Shown here: positions 48,765 to 59,162 of the stretch, piece after piece
How the letters are laid out: every line of letters begins with the position of its first letter
Numbering within the stretch: position 1 is the stretch's first letter
DNA from: Lepas anatifera
Taxonomy: Eukaryota; Arthropoda; Thecostraca; Lepadidae
DNA length: 64,000 nucleotides
Direction: 5' to 3'
Assembly (NCBI GenBank): GCA_034440635.1
Contig: JAOTON010002094.1
Span: forward strand, 186,001 to 250,000
Program-made: the position numbers and the translations under genes
Notes under the pieces: model-generated
What the model was told of the DNA's origin: nothing
Seen by the model: the letters and a program-made list of their open reading frames with translations, nothing else
Databases searched by the model: none

Positions 48765-50080
48765 CCAACCTGGGCTGAGCTGGGCCCACAGAGGCTGATG
48801 AGGGCCCCTGAGATTGTATGGGGCTCCTGAGCTGATTAAGTGCCTCCTGACTTGATCTGATATTCCCTAGCTGGTCGGGAACCACTGATCTGATTGTTTG
48901 TACCCGAAGATAATCTGGTGCCCTATGGGCATCTGGTGTCTCCTAAGCAGCTCTGGGGCTTTTGAACTGATTGGGCCCCGAGCTGGTGAGGGATCCCTGA
49001 GCTGATTTAGTGCCCCTGACCTGAACTTGCCACCTGAGCTGATCGGTCTGGTGCACCCTGAGCAGATATACTGCCCTCTGAACTTAACTAATTCCCCCTG
49101 AGTCGATCTGGTGCCTGCTGAGTCATCAGTGTGTCTCCTAAGCCCATCTGATTCCCTCTGAGCTAGTCTGGTGCTCCATGGCTAGTATGGTGCCCTTTTA
49201 AGCTGACCTGGACCTCCTGGGTTGATTACGTGATTTCCTGAGCAGCTCCCAGGCTCTGAGCTCAGCTGTGCCCACAGGGGTTGGTGAGGGCCCCTGAGAT
49301 GGCATGGGGCTCCTGAGCTGATTAAGTGCCTCCTGATTTGATCTGGTATTCCCGAGCTGATCTGGGTTCCGAGCTGGTCGGGGAGTACTGATCTGATTGT
49401 TTGTCCCCGAGGCTGATCTGGTGCCCTATGGGCCGATCTGGTGTCCTCTGAGCAGCTCTGGGGCTTTTGAACTGATTGGGCCCCGAACTGGTTAGGGATC
49501 ACTGAGCTGATTAAGTGCCCCTGACTTGATATTGTCCCCTGACCCGACTTGAGGCCCCTGAACTGATCTGGGGGCCCCAAGAGCTGATATGGGGCCCAGG
49601 AGCGGATCTGGGTTCTGAGGGTACCCTGAGCTGGTCTGGGCTCTGAGCTTGTGAGAGCCCCTAATGTTGGCTTGAGGTCCCCTGAGGTGAGCTGGCGCCT
49701 TAAACTGTTCTGGGGCTTCTAAAACTGGTTTAGGGCCCTATGAGCCTACTTGTGGCCCATTGAGCTAGTCTGACGACTTCATCTCTAGGGCCAATGAGCT
49801 AGTCAAGTCCCTGGGTGAAGCATGAGCTGCTCTAGGGCCCTGATCTACGTCAGGGGCCCTGGGGTGGTCTAGACAGATAATAAGAACACAAGGCCAACTC
49901 CCATCATCTCGGGGCAGGGTCACTGAGCTAGTCTAGTCCCTGGAGGCACAACTGGGGGGAGCTACTCTGGAGGCCTCTGATCCACACTTGGGGCCCCCAG
50001 AGCTGATCTTGAATAGATGGGGAATAAGAACACGATGGAAACTCCCCTTGTAAACTAGGCAACCCTGGTTATATAAATTG
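48765..50080. repeat. 20-bp minisatellite, block 2, uninterrupted paralogue of block 1
   Basis: Two higher-order units start near 48773 and 49257, about 484 bp apart. 49226-50080 is the undisturbed counterpart of 45842-46332 plus 47186-47532. Confidence 0.88.
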
Positions 50081-50877
50081 CTTATTATACTGGTGGATTC
50101 TGGGAAGGGATGATAAAAAGGCATGTGCCCCTGAGCCCAGAGCATAGTCCCCTAAACCAGGATTTCTACTAATTAATTTAAATGAAGAACTAGTTTTCAC
50201 AATTTTTAGCCCTGTCCCACCATCCCCATCCAAACCACCGGCCTGTTCACCTTTTCTTTACTCTTAACTGGCACCGATCCTTGATAATATGGAACTCAAT
50301 AAATGCGTTCAAAAGGTATCTCCCAAACTATTCCGGCAGGAAAAATCTTATTCTTCCAAAGTCACTATGCCACTCCTCGTCCCACGGCGACTGTGGGAGG
50401 CGAGGAACTTAATCCGCGTTCAACCAGGGCTCACTCGTCACGAAAAACCAGCTGGTATAACAAATGAATTTTCGAATCTAAAATTTCTTAACTTGCACAT
50501 GTTAACAGATATCACAGGCTCCGCTGATTTCTCTGATGTTATGTACTTGTATGAGTTGGCCTATTTCCCCTTAAATCTATCTAAAACAGTCGTGTTTTGG
50601 CTAGTTCCGTGACATTTTGGTGATATTTTTTTGGTTTTAATCGAGTTTTCCTTCTCCGTCAATGCTTGATTTGCATTTTTATTAAACCAAGATCCCCCAA
50701 AAATGATATAAACAAAGATATAGTGCGTTTTGTAGGTTGCATTAAAAAGTGCCCTTTTTCTCCTGGGGTGCCCCTCAAAGTTGGTGTGCCCCCCATACCA
50801 AAGCTTTGGCTGCGCTCCTGCCGCCCCTAGTCCATAACTTTCACACCGAGTCCTCACTGCCGCCCTCGCCTTATCAC
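50081..50877. other. No gene seen; right end of the family F block
   Basis: A 107-codon plus-strand frame (50289-50612) has no recognisable domain. The hAT-like end is at 50805-50820. Confidence 0.5.
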
Positions 50878-51010
50878 TTGTATGTATGTATGTATGTATT
50901 TCAAGGATCACCAACAGGCATGGGCACCCACTGACAGGTGAAGTCAAAAGGTTTAAAACAATAAACATCAATACAGAAACAGGCACAGCCGATCGTCATT
51001 ATCTCCTGTC
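50878..51010 (-). mobile_element. 3'-end fragment of a non-LTR retrotransposon
   Basis: On the minus strand, a 3' region with CCTGTCAGTGGGTGCCC and CCTGTTGGTGATCC ends in a short ATAC tandem tail (50880-50900). The layout and the CACCAACAGG...ACAGGTG phrases match the 3' region of the element at 58.9 kb, so the two are probably related clades. Only the tail region survives. Confidence 0.6.
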
Positions 51011-52021
51011 ACGTAAGTATAAAACAACGCGTTTCTTGAATTCGGTGACATTTTGATACCACACATCTACATCGCGGTTTGCATTTAAGAAGGCGTTGCA
51101 CGCCTTCGGTATTCGGCAAAATAAACCGTTCGGACGGTATTTATCCGGGCGTACATCACATGAAATGTAGCTCTGGTGCGGAGCTGCCGGGTGGGCACAG
51201 CCAGTGGGAGCTTAGAAAGCAGGAATGGAGAGCAGGAATGGAGAGAAAGCAAGAATGGAGACTTCCACTCTGATTCGCGCCACTCCTACTTCATGGCTAT
51301 TGTCCCTGGCTCATCACTGCCGCCATCGACTTATGACTTTGCCCTGTTTTTTGCCGTCCCGGCCAATCACTGTTGCCCCCAGCTTATCACTTCCATCCTA
51401 ATGTGTACTGTTCTTAGTCCATAACTACCGCCCTGGGCTCATCACTGCAGCACTGATTCTTACCGCCCGTGTTACCGTGTTAGGCTAAAAACATAAAGGA
51501 CGCTTGGGCAAAAATAAAGGGCATGCACAGGTACAGTGGAATTGCCATCTTTATTAATATTTACACGCGCTGTTTATCGGCGTTTTGCTCTCTTTTCACG
51601 TAGTTTTAGTTTAAAGTCCTTCGCTTTCATTTTATTTTCCATCCACTCCGTTATTCCGAAGTTAGAATCTAACCCCACAAAACTGATATGCTCCAATCGT
51701 GGACAGATTTACAACTCAGATTGGATTCTTTTAAGACGTATATGGAGCTTTGGTATTTTGCCTAAAAAGCAAACATGTTTGGAAAAAGCTGTTAAATTCA
51801 TGCCCAACATTCACCCATTAAGGCCCGGCGGGCCATTTTTGGATGGTCGTTTCAAAAGGGCCTGTACGTATCGCTTTTCACTCTATGATCGCTGGGATCA
51901 TGTTGGCATGAAGTGAAAGCCCGATAGTTCCTGTTAAACCGAAAAAATGCTGCGTTGCACCGTAAGATTCAAAATTTTAGGGTCTTAAATTTGGCCGTTT
52001 TTACCATTCGTGACCTTAGAC
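51011..52021. other. No gene seen
   Basis: GAAGGCG-TTGCA-CGCCTTC (51090-51108) is a small hairpin. A 126-codon frame at 51536-51916 matches nothing I know. Confidence 0.5.
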
Positions 52022-52215
52022 CATGGGCGCCGAAAGCGGGGGGACGGGGAATGCGCCCCCCCCGTTGGCCAACCAGGGGGAGACGTCCCCCAAAAAAATT
52101 TTTGGGTCAATCGTCATAAATACTGTCAGGTAACGAATATGCCCAAAATTCGCCTCCCTGGTCAGCACCAGCCCGGGTCCGTCCCCCCTGCGAAGATTTT
52201 GTGGCGGCGCCCCTG
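52022..52215. mobile_element. 194-bp hAT-type MITE with perfect target duplication
   Basis: Ends CATGGGCGCCG and CGGCGCCCCTG; CCTTAGAC is perfectly duplicated at 52014-52021 and 52216-52223. A third hAT-type family besides G and H, judged by its ends. Confidence 0.92.
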
Positions 52216-52599
52216 CCTTAGACTACTAATTTGCATATCATGGAAAAATGAGGGCAGCTGTGAATATGATAATACCAAAAATGCAAGAGAACTTATGGAA
52301 CGGAATGAGATATATAGTGAGTTTTTGATCGGTGTGTGTAAAGCTGGGCTGACGCCGATATTTTGAGCGACCAATTTTGAACCGCCGGGCCACAGCGTCA
52401 AGTGCAAGTCGAGTTCGTTGCCGCGGAAACGCTGCGCGTGGCGGCATTGTTGTGGCATTGTTGTGCCGTAAACCTTGGCTGTGAACAGCGGCTGTCGTGG
52501 ATTCAGACCAGTAGCAGGGCGGCCAAATCACGTGACATCAAAACAATTTCAGGCCAGCTGATGACAAATCTGCCGATTCAGGAGATACCCGAAATAGCG

Positions 52600-53250
52600 T
52601 GTGTTATAAAAACGACAGAGGCAACGGAGCCCAAAATCACACAAACATGGTTTTTTAAGAAAAAAATCGAGGGGCAAAGCGGTGGCAATGGAGGGCTGGG
52701 GGAAGGGGGAATTGCCCAGTTCCCCGCCCCGGGCCACCTTAGGACAGGGGCAGATGCAGGCCGACGGTTGGGGGGCAACGGGAAAAAATCGTGAAACATG
52801 GTTTTTTAAGGAAATCGGTAAAAATCTGCAAAAATCAGGGGCTTTGGCGGCGACTGCCACGTTGCCCCCACCCCCACATGGATCTGCCAGTGCCTTAGGG
52901 CAACAGAGGGCTAGAGGGGGCGTGGGGGAGGCAGCAGAGGGTGGGGGAAATGCGTTTTTCGTCCCCCTGGACAACGGGTCCAAGCAGTGGCGATACAAGG
53001 AAGTTGGGGAGGCTCAAGCCCCCTAGTTCCACGGGCGGATCCAGAACCGCCGATCGTGAATAGGGGGGCACCAGAGTCGGATCAAGCCCGAAGCTTGGGG
53101 GCCATGGAGCCCAAAATCGTGACAAAATATGATTTTTTAAGAAAACCTAGGGGAAAAGCGGTGGCAACGGAGGGTGGGGGTGCCCCGTTTGTCTCCCGGG
53201 GGGAGCCACTTGGCCCTGGAGGCGCCAAATCCTGTCGCGGGCGCCGATTT
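52600..53250. repeat. Cluster of family H-like repeat fragments
   Basis: GGAGCCCAAAATC followed by ATGGTTTTTTAAGAAAA occurs at about 52625 and 53108, with a related ATGGTTTTTTAAGGAAATC at 52798; ATGGATCTGCCAGTGCC at 52880 and GGGCGGATCCAGAACC at 53034 are family H ends. The stretch looks like several elements inserted in each other. Many frames are open on both strands but low in complexity. 52216-52600 has no recognised content. Confidence 0.6.
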
Positions 53251-53324
53251 TCGCATCCTGAGGGGGAAGCGAAAGTTTGGTCTTTGGTTCCGAAAAAATC
53301 CTGGCATTTCCCGGGACGTCTCCA

Positions 53325-53551
53325 ACACGGTCAATATCTGATATCTGTGACCTCGTTTGACCTTGAAGATATTGACCAAGGTCAATGAAATTTGGTAAAA
53401 ATGTAAAACAGCTCGGCCAACACTAACCCTCAAACGCACGTTTTTTTAACTTTCTTGGTTTCCGAGACCTTAGGGGGCCTACCAGCCCCCTCCAGTGCGC
53501 GTAAGTTTCAGACTCCCTCCAGTGCGCATGTTCAACGTTTCGCATATATCT
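53325..53551. repeat. Solo right end of TTAA element family B
   Basis: Matches 61485-61680: GACCTCGTTTGACC, GAAGATATTGA, TTTCCGAGA, CTTAGGGGGCCTACCAGCCC, CCTCCAGTGCGC. It has the same doubled CCTCCAGTGCG terminus and ends at TTCA instead of TTAA. Confidence 0.75.
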
Positions 53552-53837
53552 GTCACTGTTTCTGCGGACGAATGGAATATCACGTGCCTTGAACGCCTTG
53601 AAATATGCGAACTGTGCCGTTCGGTACAAGCGCGTTGAAATTCAATGAAATAATAATTTTCAAAAACATTGTATTTACTGAGTGGAGGCTACGAGGAGCT
53701 CTCATTCAGCACGCAGCACAACATACAGCAAATCGCATACTCTACTTCATTCGTCAACGGCTTCTGATGCAAAACTAGCGATCCCTTGAATTGCACCTAC
53801 ATGCCATCAAAGCTAACTATCCAAACTATCCAAACTG

Positions 53838-54570
53838 CTTGACGAGCTGAAAGGACGTGGTCTGGGCGCCAGTGGGACTGTTCGTGAGAACAGGCTGGAC
53901 AAGTGCCCTGTCACGCCTCTGAAGGATATGACAAGGGGCAAACGCGGAGCCTACGAGCAGCACTTCGACACGACTTCAGAAGTCCTTCTGGTGCGCTGGA
54001 AAGACAATAAAGTGGTGAACGTGATGACCAACTTCGACACGGCTGTACCCGTGACCACGACGAAGCGCTATGACTGAGGCGTGAAGGGACGGGTGGATGT
54101 GCCACTGCCCAACCTGCTAAAGACGTACAACGCTGGCATGGGAGGCGTAGACCTCCATGACTGGTTGCCGGGCAAGTACGAGATCTCAATTAGAGGAAAG
54201 AAGTGGTACTGGTGTCTGATCACGAGAGCTCTCGACATGGCGGTAGTCAACAGCTGGTTGCTTCACCGCTCTGCAGTGGCCCGACAACAGCAACTGACGC
54301 TGCTTCAGTTTCGCCGGGACATCGTCACTCATGGCGGCTGCCGGTGCCAACAACGGAGCTGTGGAGAAGCCGATTAGCTTCAAGCGCACGCACGCCACTT
54401 GGATTCCTAGAAGCCTCCGGTACCACGTCGTGGGTCACCTGCCTGGTGTCCTAAGCTCCCGCCGTCGCTGTCAGCGGGAGAGCTGCAAACGGAGGTCTTC
54501 CAAGAAGTGCGTCAAGTGTGATGTGCCTCTGTGCCTGCCCTGCTTTGCAGCGTATCATCAGAGCGTGTAA
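53838..54570 (+). pseudogene. piggyBac-type transposase, C-terminal third, inactivated
   Basis: The first segment (KLLDELKGRG, GTVRENRLDKCP, then VLLVRWKDNKVV and MTNFD) ends at an in-frame TGA, 54075-54077. It resumes with KGRVDVPLPNLLKTYNAGMG, GVDLHD, ISIRGKKWYW and DMAVVNSWLL, the conserved end of the catalytic domain, where GGVD holds the last catalytic aspartate. Near 54320 the frame shifts and continues as SFKRTHATWIPRSLRYH and a Cys-rich tail, CQRESC...CVKCDVPLCLPC...YH, the piggyBac C-terminal zinc-binding domain. The N-terminal two thirds, with the first two catalytic aspartates, are absent. piggyBac enzymes insert at TTAA; several TTAA elements occupy this window. Confidence 0.88.
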
Positions 54571-54957
54571 GCGGGCCAGCTGGAATATGTTTTGAGGCGA
54601 GGAGAGTGATTGGCTGTTCAGGCTGTCTGCTACTCGTAATATATTTCAAGACCTCATAAAGTGTTGCTATCCTTTGCCTAGTTCGCAACCCAGTAATAGA
54701 GTGTCAGCATTCAGCAATGCTTCTTTGTTGCATATTCGTGCAAAACTAGTTTATGGATTTTGACACATGTAGCCTGCAATACACATTACTGCGAGTTGGC
54801 TGAATTTGCAATGGCTGGGCAGATATCAATACTGTTCTTGCTATTTAAGGTGGCAATTTAAAGAACAAATAACATGAAATTGTCCCGCAGTCACAGTTCT
54901 GTAATTAGATTTTGCTCATGGCCGAGAGGGAGGGTAACTGACGGTACCAGCGTTCAT
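54571..54957. other. No gene seen
   Basis: AT-rich DNA after the piggyBac remnant; no inverted terminus of that element was recognised. Confidence 0.5.
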
Positions 54958-55455
54958 AAGTATAGGGGTGAGTGGAGTAAGATGCCCAGGGTTTAGGGAA
55001 ATCCGGATTATAGAATAACCGCGGTACCAACAGCGCTGCTTTAGATGCCAAGTCGTAGCATGAGCATTTATCTTCCTTATAGAGTCGATGAAATTGCTGA
55101 TGATTATCATATTTTCTAACTATTATGATTTTACCAGAGGCTTGCAAAGGGGCGTCTTACCCCATCGGGTGGGTAAGACGCCCCTGGGGCCTGGTAAGAT
55201 GCCCCACCCCTGGGCATCTTACCCCATTTTGGTCTATCGTTGATGAAGTAGCTTTTTCGCAGTTCTTAGCTTCATTGGTAATCATTTAAGCATTATTCAG
55301 AAGTTAGAATGTATTTAGAAGCGTCCACACACATTGATAAAACATGCACCTAGGTGGTTTTTCACGTTTCCACGTCAAATGATAAAACGAAGTTACGTAA
55401 AACTAAACATAAAAACCAAGGATAAAAGCATACCATAAAAGTAATATAAGATCAC

Positions 55456-55584
<129 letters not shown>

Positions 55585-56508
55585 CATATTTTAAGGAATT
55601 GGGGCTGGTGGGCATCCGGCTAAAAAGGGCAAGCATTCCAATCAAAAGGGCACTCTTGGAGCATCAAGTGACTGGTAGCTGGTGGGCACTGAGCCGTTCC
55701 GAGCCGTTGTCTGGTGGACACAGCATGGGGGACTGGTGGGCAAAATGCCCGCCACTTTGTAGGTTAAAATATGCCCTGCACACACACACACACAAACAAC
55801 GAAGTACGAAAGTAGGTAAACTGGTACTAGGTTTCTGAGAACCTCCCCTTAATCCCCTACCTTGTCTTTTCTGTGTTCCCTTTGTTTCAATTCCCCATTT
55901 AAAAAAATATGTAGGCCAGAAGTTGTTAAATAAAAAAACACTCACTTCAGACAGTAAAAATGACTTGTGGTGACTCAAAGCTTCCTCCCACTAACCATCA
56001 CAGGCTCCCAGTCTATAATGTATGGCGCACAGCCACCTTAGCTTTCTTGTCAAGGCACACAGGCCCAGCCTTCCCAGGCAGTGCACTCGATCCATTCTTT
56101 GCACGAGAGAACAAAACTCACTCTGCAGATGAGATATCTGGTATCGTCACGCCCACTGTCTTTCTTTTCCCTTATACAGCTTTTGCCTGCCCCGTCGACG
56201 TCTTTTTAGATAAATTTGCTTTCGCAACCCCTTTAACTAGCCTGTCTTTCAGAGCCTTTATAGATGCATGTTGTTGCAAGTTCGGCTTTTGGAGTCGCGG
56301 AGTCTCACTAAGGTCATCAATGGACTTGTCGCGGAGACCCTTGCCCTGCCATCGGAGCGAGCATCTCCTGTAATGAAGATTTAATTTAAAAGTCAAAGTT
56401 AAGCGTCCCACAAATCACAGGGACGGCTGCCCCGCTCAGGTCACCCTCTCACCTGTCAGTTGCCAGCCGACCTACGTCGGGTAAACTATTGAGCGCCGGA
56501 GCGTCTCA

Positions 56509-56600
56509 GGGGAACCGATCCCAAGCCTGGACATGCACTGCCACTGCACGTTCCTGAGCAGCGGGACGGAGCCCACAGCTCTACCAACTGGGCTACCGGG
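56509..56600 (-). repeat. tRNA-related head of a probable SINE
   Basis: On the minus strand, TAGCCCAGTTGGTAGAGC (56578-56595) is a good pol III A box and GGGATCGGTTCCCC (56509-56522) an adequate B box, 55 bp apart. The intervening sequence does not fold as a normal anticodon arm that I can see, so a SINE promoter is likelier than a tRNA gene. Limits of the SINE body are not defined. Confidence 0.6.
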
Positions 56601-58499
56601 ATGGCAAATGTAGGGACGACATAAGAGATCAGGTACGGAGCTTTGTAGGATTAACCATGTGAAATATTTCAGGTCTAGCTCATTCATAGGCGAATCCAGA
56701 GTAAACAGTTCAGCCATAGCCCCTTCCTAATTGACCAAAATTGACCGATTTTGGCCAATTATGTTTTAAAATATGTTTTACGGTTTTGACCATTTTAATT
56801 TAATTGCTTTGCGCCTCCACCACACCAGTTTGATCTGAGCCCACCATGAGGTCATCTCCGGTTGGGGTATCAGGCCAGGTCCGGTGAACTTCCAAATAAT
56901 TGTCTCAAGGTTTTAATGATTGAGCTGGGATTCGCTTTATCGAATGAAAGCACCAACCACAAAATTTGGCTGTTATGGGATTCCTTGCGTTAGTGGCCTG
57001 GGTTCAGGTGCGAGGCCCTCAATTGGAAATGTTAGTCACAAAGCGATAGATTGAAGTGTGCTCTCATTTAACACGTACGGTCATGCGCGTCGAAAGGATA
57101 GGACAGGAACGGGAGGACGGATCCCATAATTCGCGCGTCTGTGAGGACGTCTCCCGACAAGTTTTGGGCATCGACCTTGGTTTTTATTGTCTCCCTATTA
57201 CCTACCTACGTTGACCTATGTAAATTTGTTCATGAGCTTCATGGTCATTAGCTTTTTCAAAGGTCAATTTAAAGTTCACGTCTCCCCCGCCATCACCAGT
57301 CTAGGGTTCGCAGCCCCCAGTAATAATTCCGTGGAGCTGCCCGTGGGTAAGGTTTGGACTAACCCCAAGTTTAAGACACAGTTGTTTACTCTAACAAATG
57401 GCGTTATATTGCTCTGGGTAAAGACGCCCCCTTTCCACCGGGAAAGTTGCCCATGGGGCATCTTTCCCCATTCGTTGAGGGGGCATCTTTCCAATCAGTA
57501 CCCAAACTAGATAAAACCTGAAGGGCAAAAATCATACAATTAATACACTCAAGGGAAATGCTCAGTTAATGAGTTAAATATGTCATCATTTGTAATGGGA
57601 AGTCAAACAAAGCACGCATCCAATATTCTTCGAGATACCTGCAACCTATGTGAGCCATTTTTTCTTAGAAAAGCATCGAAACAAAGACTTACCCACCAGC
57701 TTCACGCAAATCACAGGAGGGAACTGAATTTTTGCGCAAGAAACAATCAAAGCCTCTGCTTTCGACCAAGAACAATATTTTTTACCAGTGGTGGCCCGGA
57801 TTGCCAAAAGAGGGGATGGGGCGTCTTACCCGATGGGGCATCTTACCCCACTCTCCCCTACAATCACTATGCTGCAACCGCTCGAAACTTCCCTGGTCAT
57901 GCAGTGTGACCGTCCATGCATATCCTTACAACTACGCCCATTGAGCAAATTAAAACGGTCATAAATCTGACACATGCGCCATTTGGAAACGTGACGCCTG
58001 CCCTTCGGCTACGCGGCCGTCCGGTCAGTCGGCGGCTGCGCGTAGGGTCATCGCTGGGGCCGGCGGGCCATTTTTGGACGCATCTATATTTCAAAAACTA
58101 TAAAGGCCAAGATTTTGACATTTTCAGGATTTCTTATTGCCGTTATCGGAAGACTGCAAAATATTACGGAAAAAATTCCAACGTGAACTTGGTCCGGGCC
58201 TTAACACGCGCACTGAAGGGGGGCCTCGGAGGCCCCCCACCTGTTTTTCCAAGGTGGCCGGAGAACCGCTTGTAGCCGAAAAACGAAACGTGGCCACATT
58301 TAACAGAATTTAATAGCGCGTCGATTCGTGAAGACTTTTTGAAAATCGGCCGAAAATTTTTTGACTTATAGGCTTTCAAAGTCAGACCTGCATTTTGAGA
58401 TCGCCGTAAACGCGCGGTCGGACCAGTTAGCTTGCATTGAAGACCGAGTGGTGACGTCATAACGTCATATAAGCGGGACTATATGTCAAGGTCACTTCA

Positions 58500-58690
58500 C
58501 ATGAAAGTCAAGGTCAAGGTCAAAGGTCACAGTTCAAGGTCATATCTGCACTTTCAAGGTCACTGACCACTGTGCGTCCGGCCAAATGACGTTACCCCGT
58601 CTGACATATATTATGCTATAACGTCATCGGTAGGGTACCCCAATACAAAGGTCAAGGTCAAAGGTCAAGGTCAAAGGTCATTGGGAAAGG
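58500..58690 (+). promoter_or_regulatory. Dense cluster of AGGTCA nuclear-receptor half-sites
   Basis: Exact AGGTCA-A-AGGTCA direct repeats (DR1 spacing) occur at 58517-58529, 58655-58667 and 58668-58680, with further TCAAGGTCA half-sites around them. DR1 is the preferred site of RXR/USP, HNF4 and related receptors; TCAAGGTCA is the extended site of FTZ-F1/ERR-type monomers. Whether anything binds here is unknown; the motif density belongs to the transposable element. Confidence 0.6.
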
Positions 58691-58921
58691 TCAATCCTCA
58701 TTTCCCGCCAAACAGTGGCTACAGTGTTAGTCAAAGTGTAAATAATAAGTAGTATACCATATGGTGACCTTAAAGGTCAATGACCTTGAATGACCTTGAC
58801 CTAGAAGTTGTGGGGAAGCCTCTTTGAGACCTCTTCTCTATGAACCTTGTCTGTCTTTAGCTTATTCCCGCCATTTTCCTGCATAATCACAGCATTTACC
58901 AATCGATCCCAGCATGGCCAA

Positions 58922-58953
58922 TATTTTGTATTTGTATTTGTATTTGTATTTGC
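58922..58953 (-). repeat. 3' tail of the non-LTR element, CAAATA repeats
   Basis: Five units of a 6-bp repeat (TATTTG on the plus strand). Short tandem tails instead of poly(A) are typical of CR1/L2/Jockey-type groups. Confidence 0.85.
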
Positions 58954-59162
58954 GTAAACACCAACAGGATGTATCCCAATTACAGGTGCAGTCAACTGGT
59001 AAAAAAGGTAAATAAGTTATATAAGCGTAGTAGCACGAACAATACATCATTAAACGACGGTCTAGACATCTAAACATCTGTGAAAGTGTAAAAACGGGTC
59101 ATATACATGCCTACAGGCCTAACAAAAGACATTTCCACGGTCACAAAGCGCACTCATTGTAA

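Larger units (their letters stand above)
44400..50820. mobile_element. 6.4-kb repeat block with hAT-like ends (family F), composite
   Basis: Left end CAGGGGCGCAGCCAGGGG, right end TTTGGCTGCGCTCCTG (50805-50820). The flanking octamers (CGCCCCCG, CCGCCCCT) are similar only when shifted, so a single insertion is not proven. A second internal CAGGGGTGCAGCCAGGG occurs at 44923. Contents: module DNA as at 1-1343 in reverse orientation, two minisatellite arrays, a TTAA element at 46333-47185 and AGGTCA-rich DNA at 47533-48764. No transposase frame. Confidence 0.55.

Noticed and set aside
44680..50080. Regularly spaced repeats resembling a CRISPR array
   Set aside because: Units are adjacent and drifted without unique spacers, and the genome is animal.
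52549..53439. Several 100-150 codon frames on both strands
   Set aside because: They lie in nested GGCGGATCC-type repeats rich in G and C runs that lack stops by composition.
55960..56373. 137-codon plus-strand frame (MTCGDSKLPP)
   Set aside because: No known domain, opposite strand also open, and it sits inside a probable composite element.
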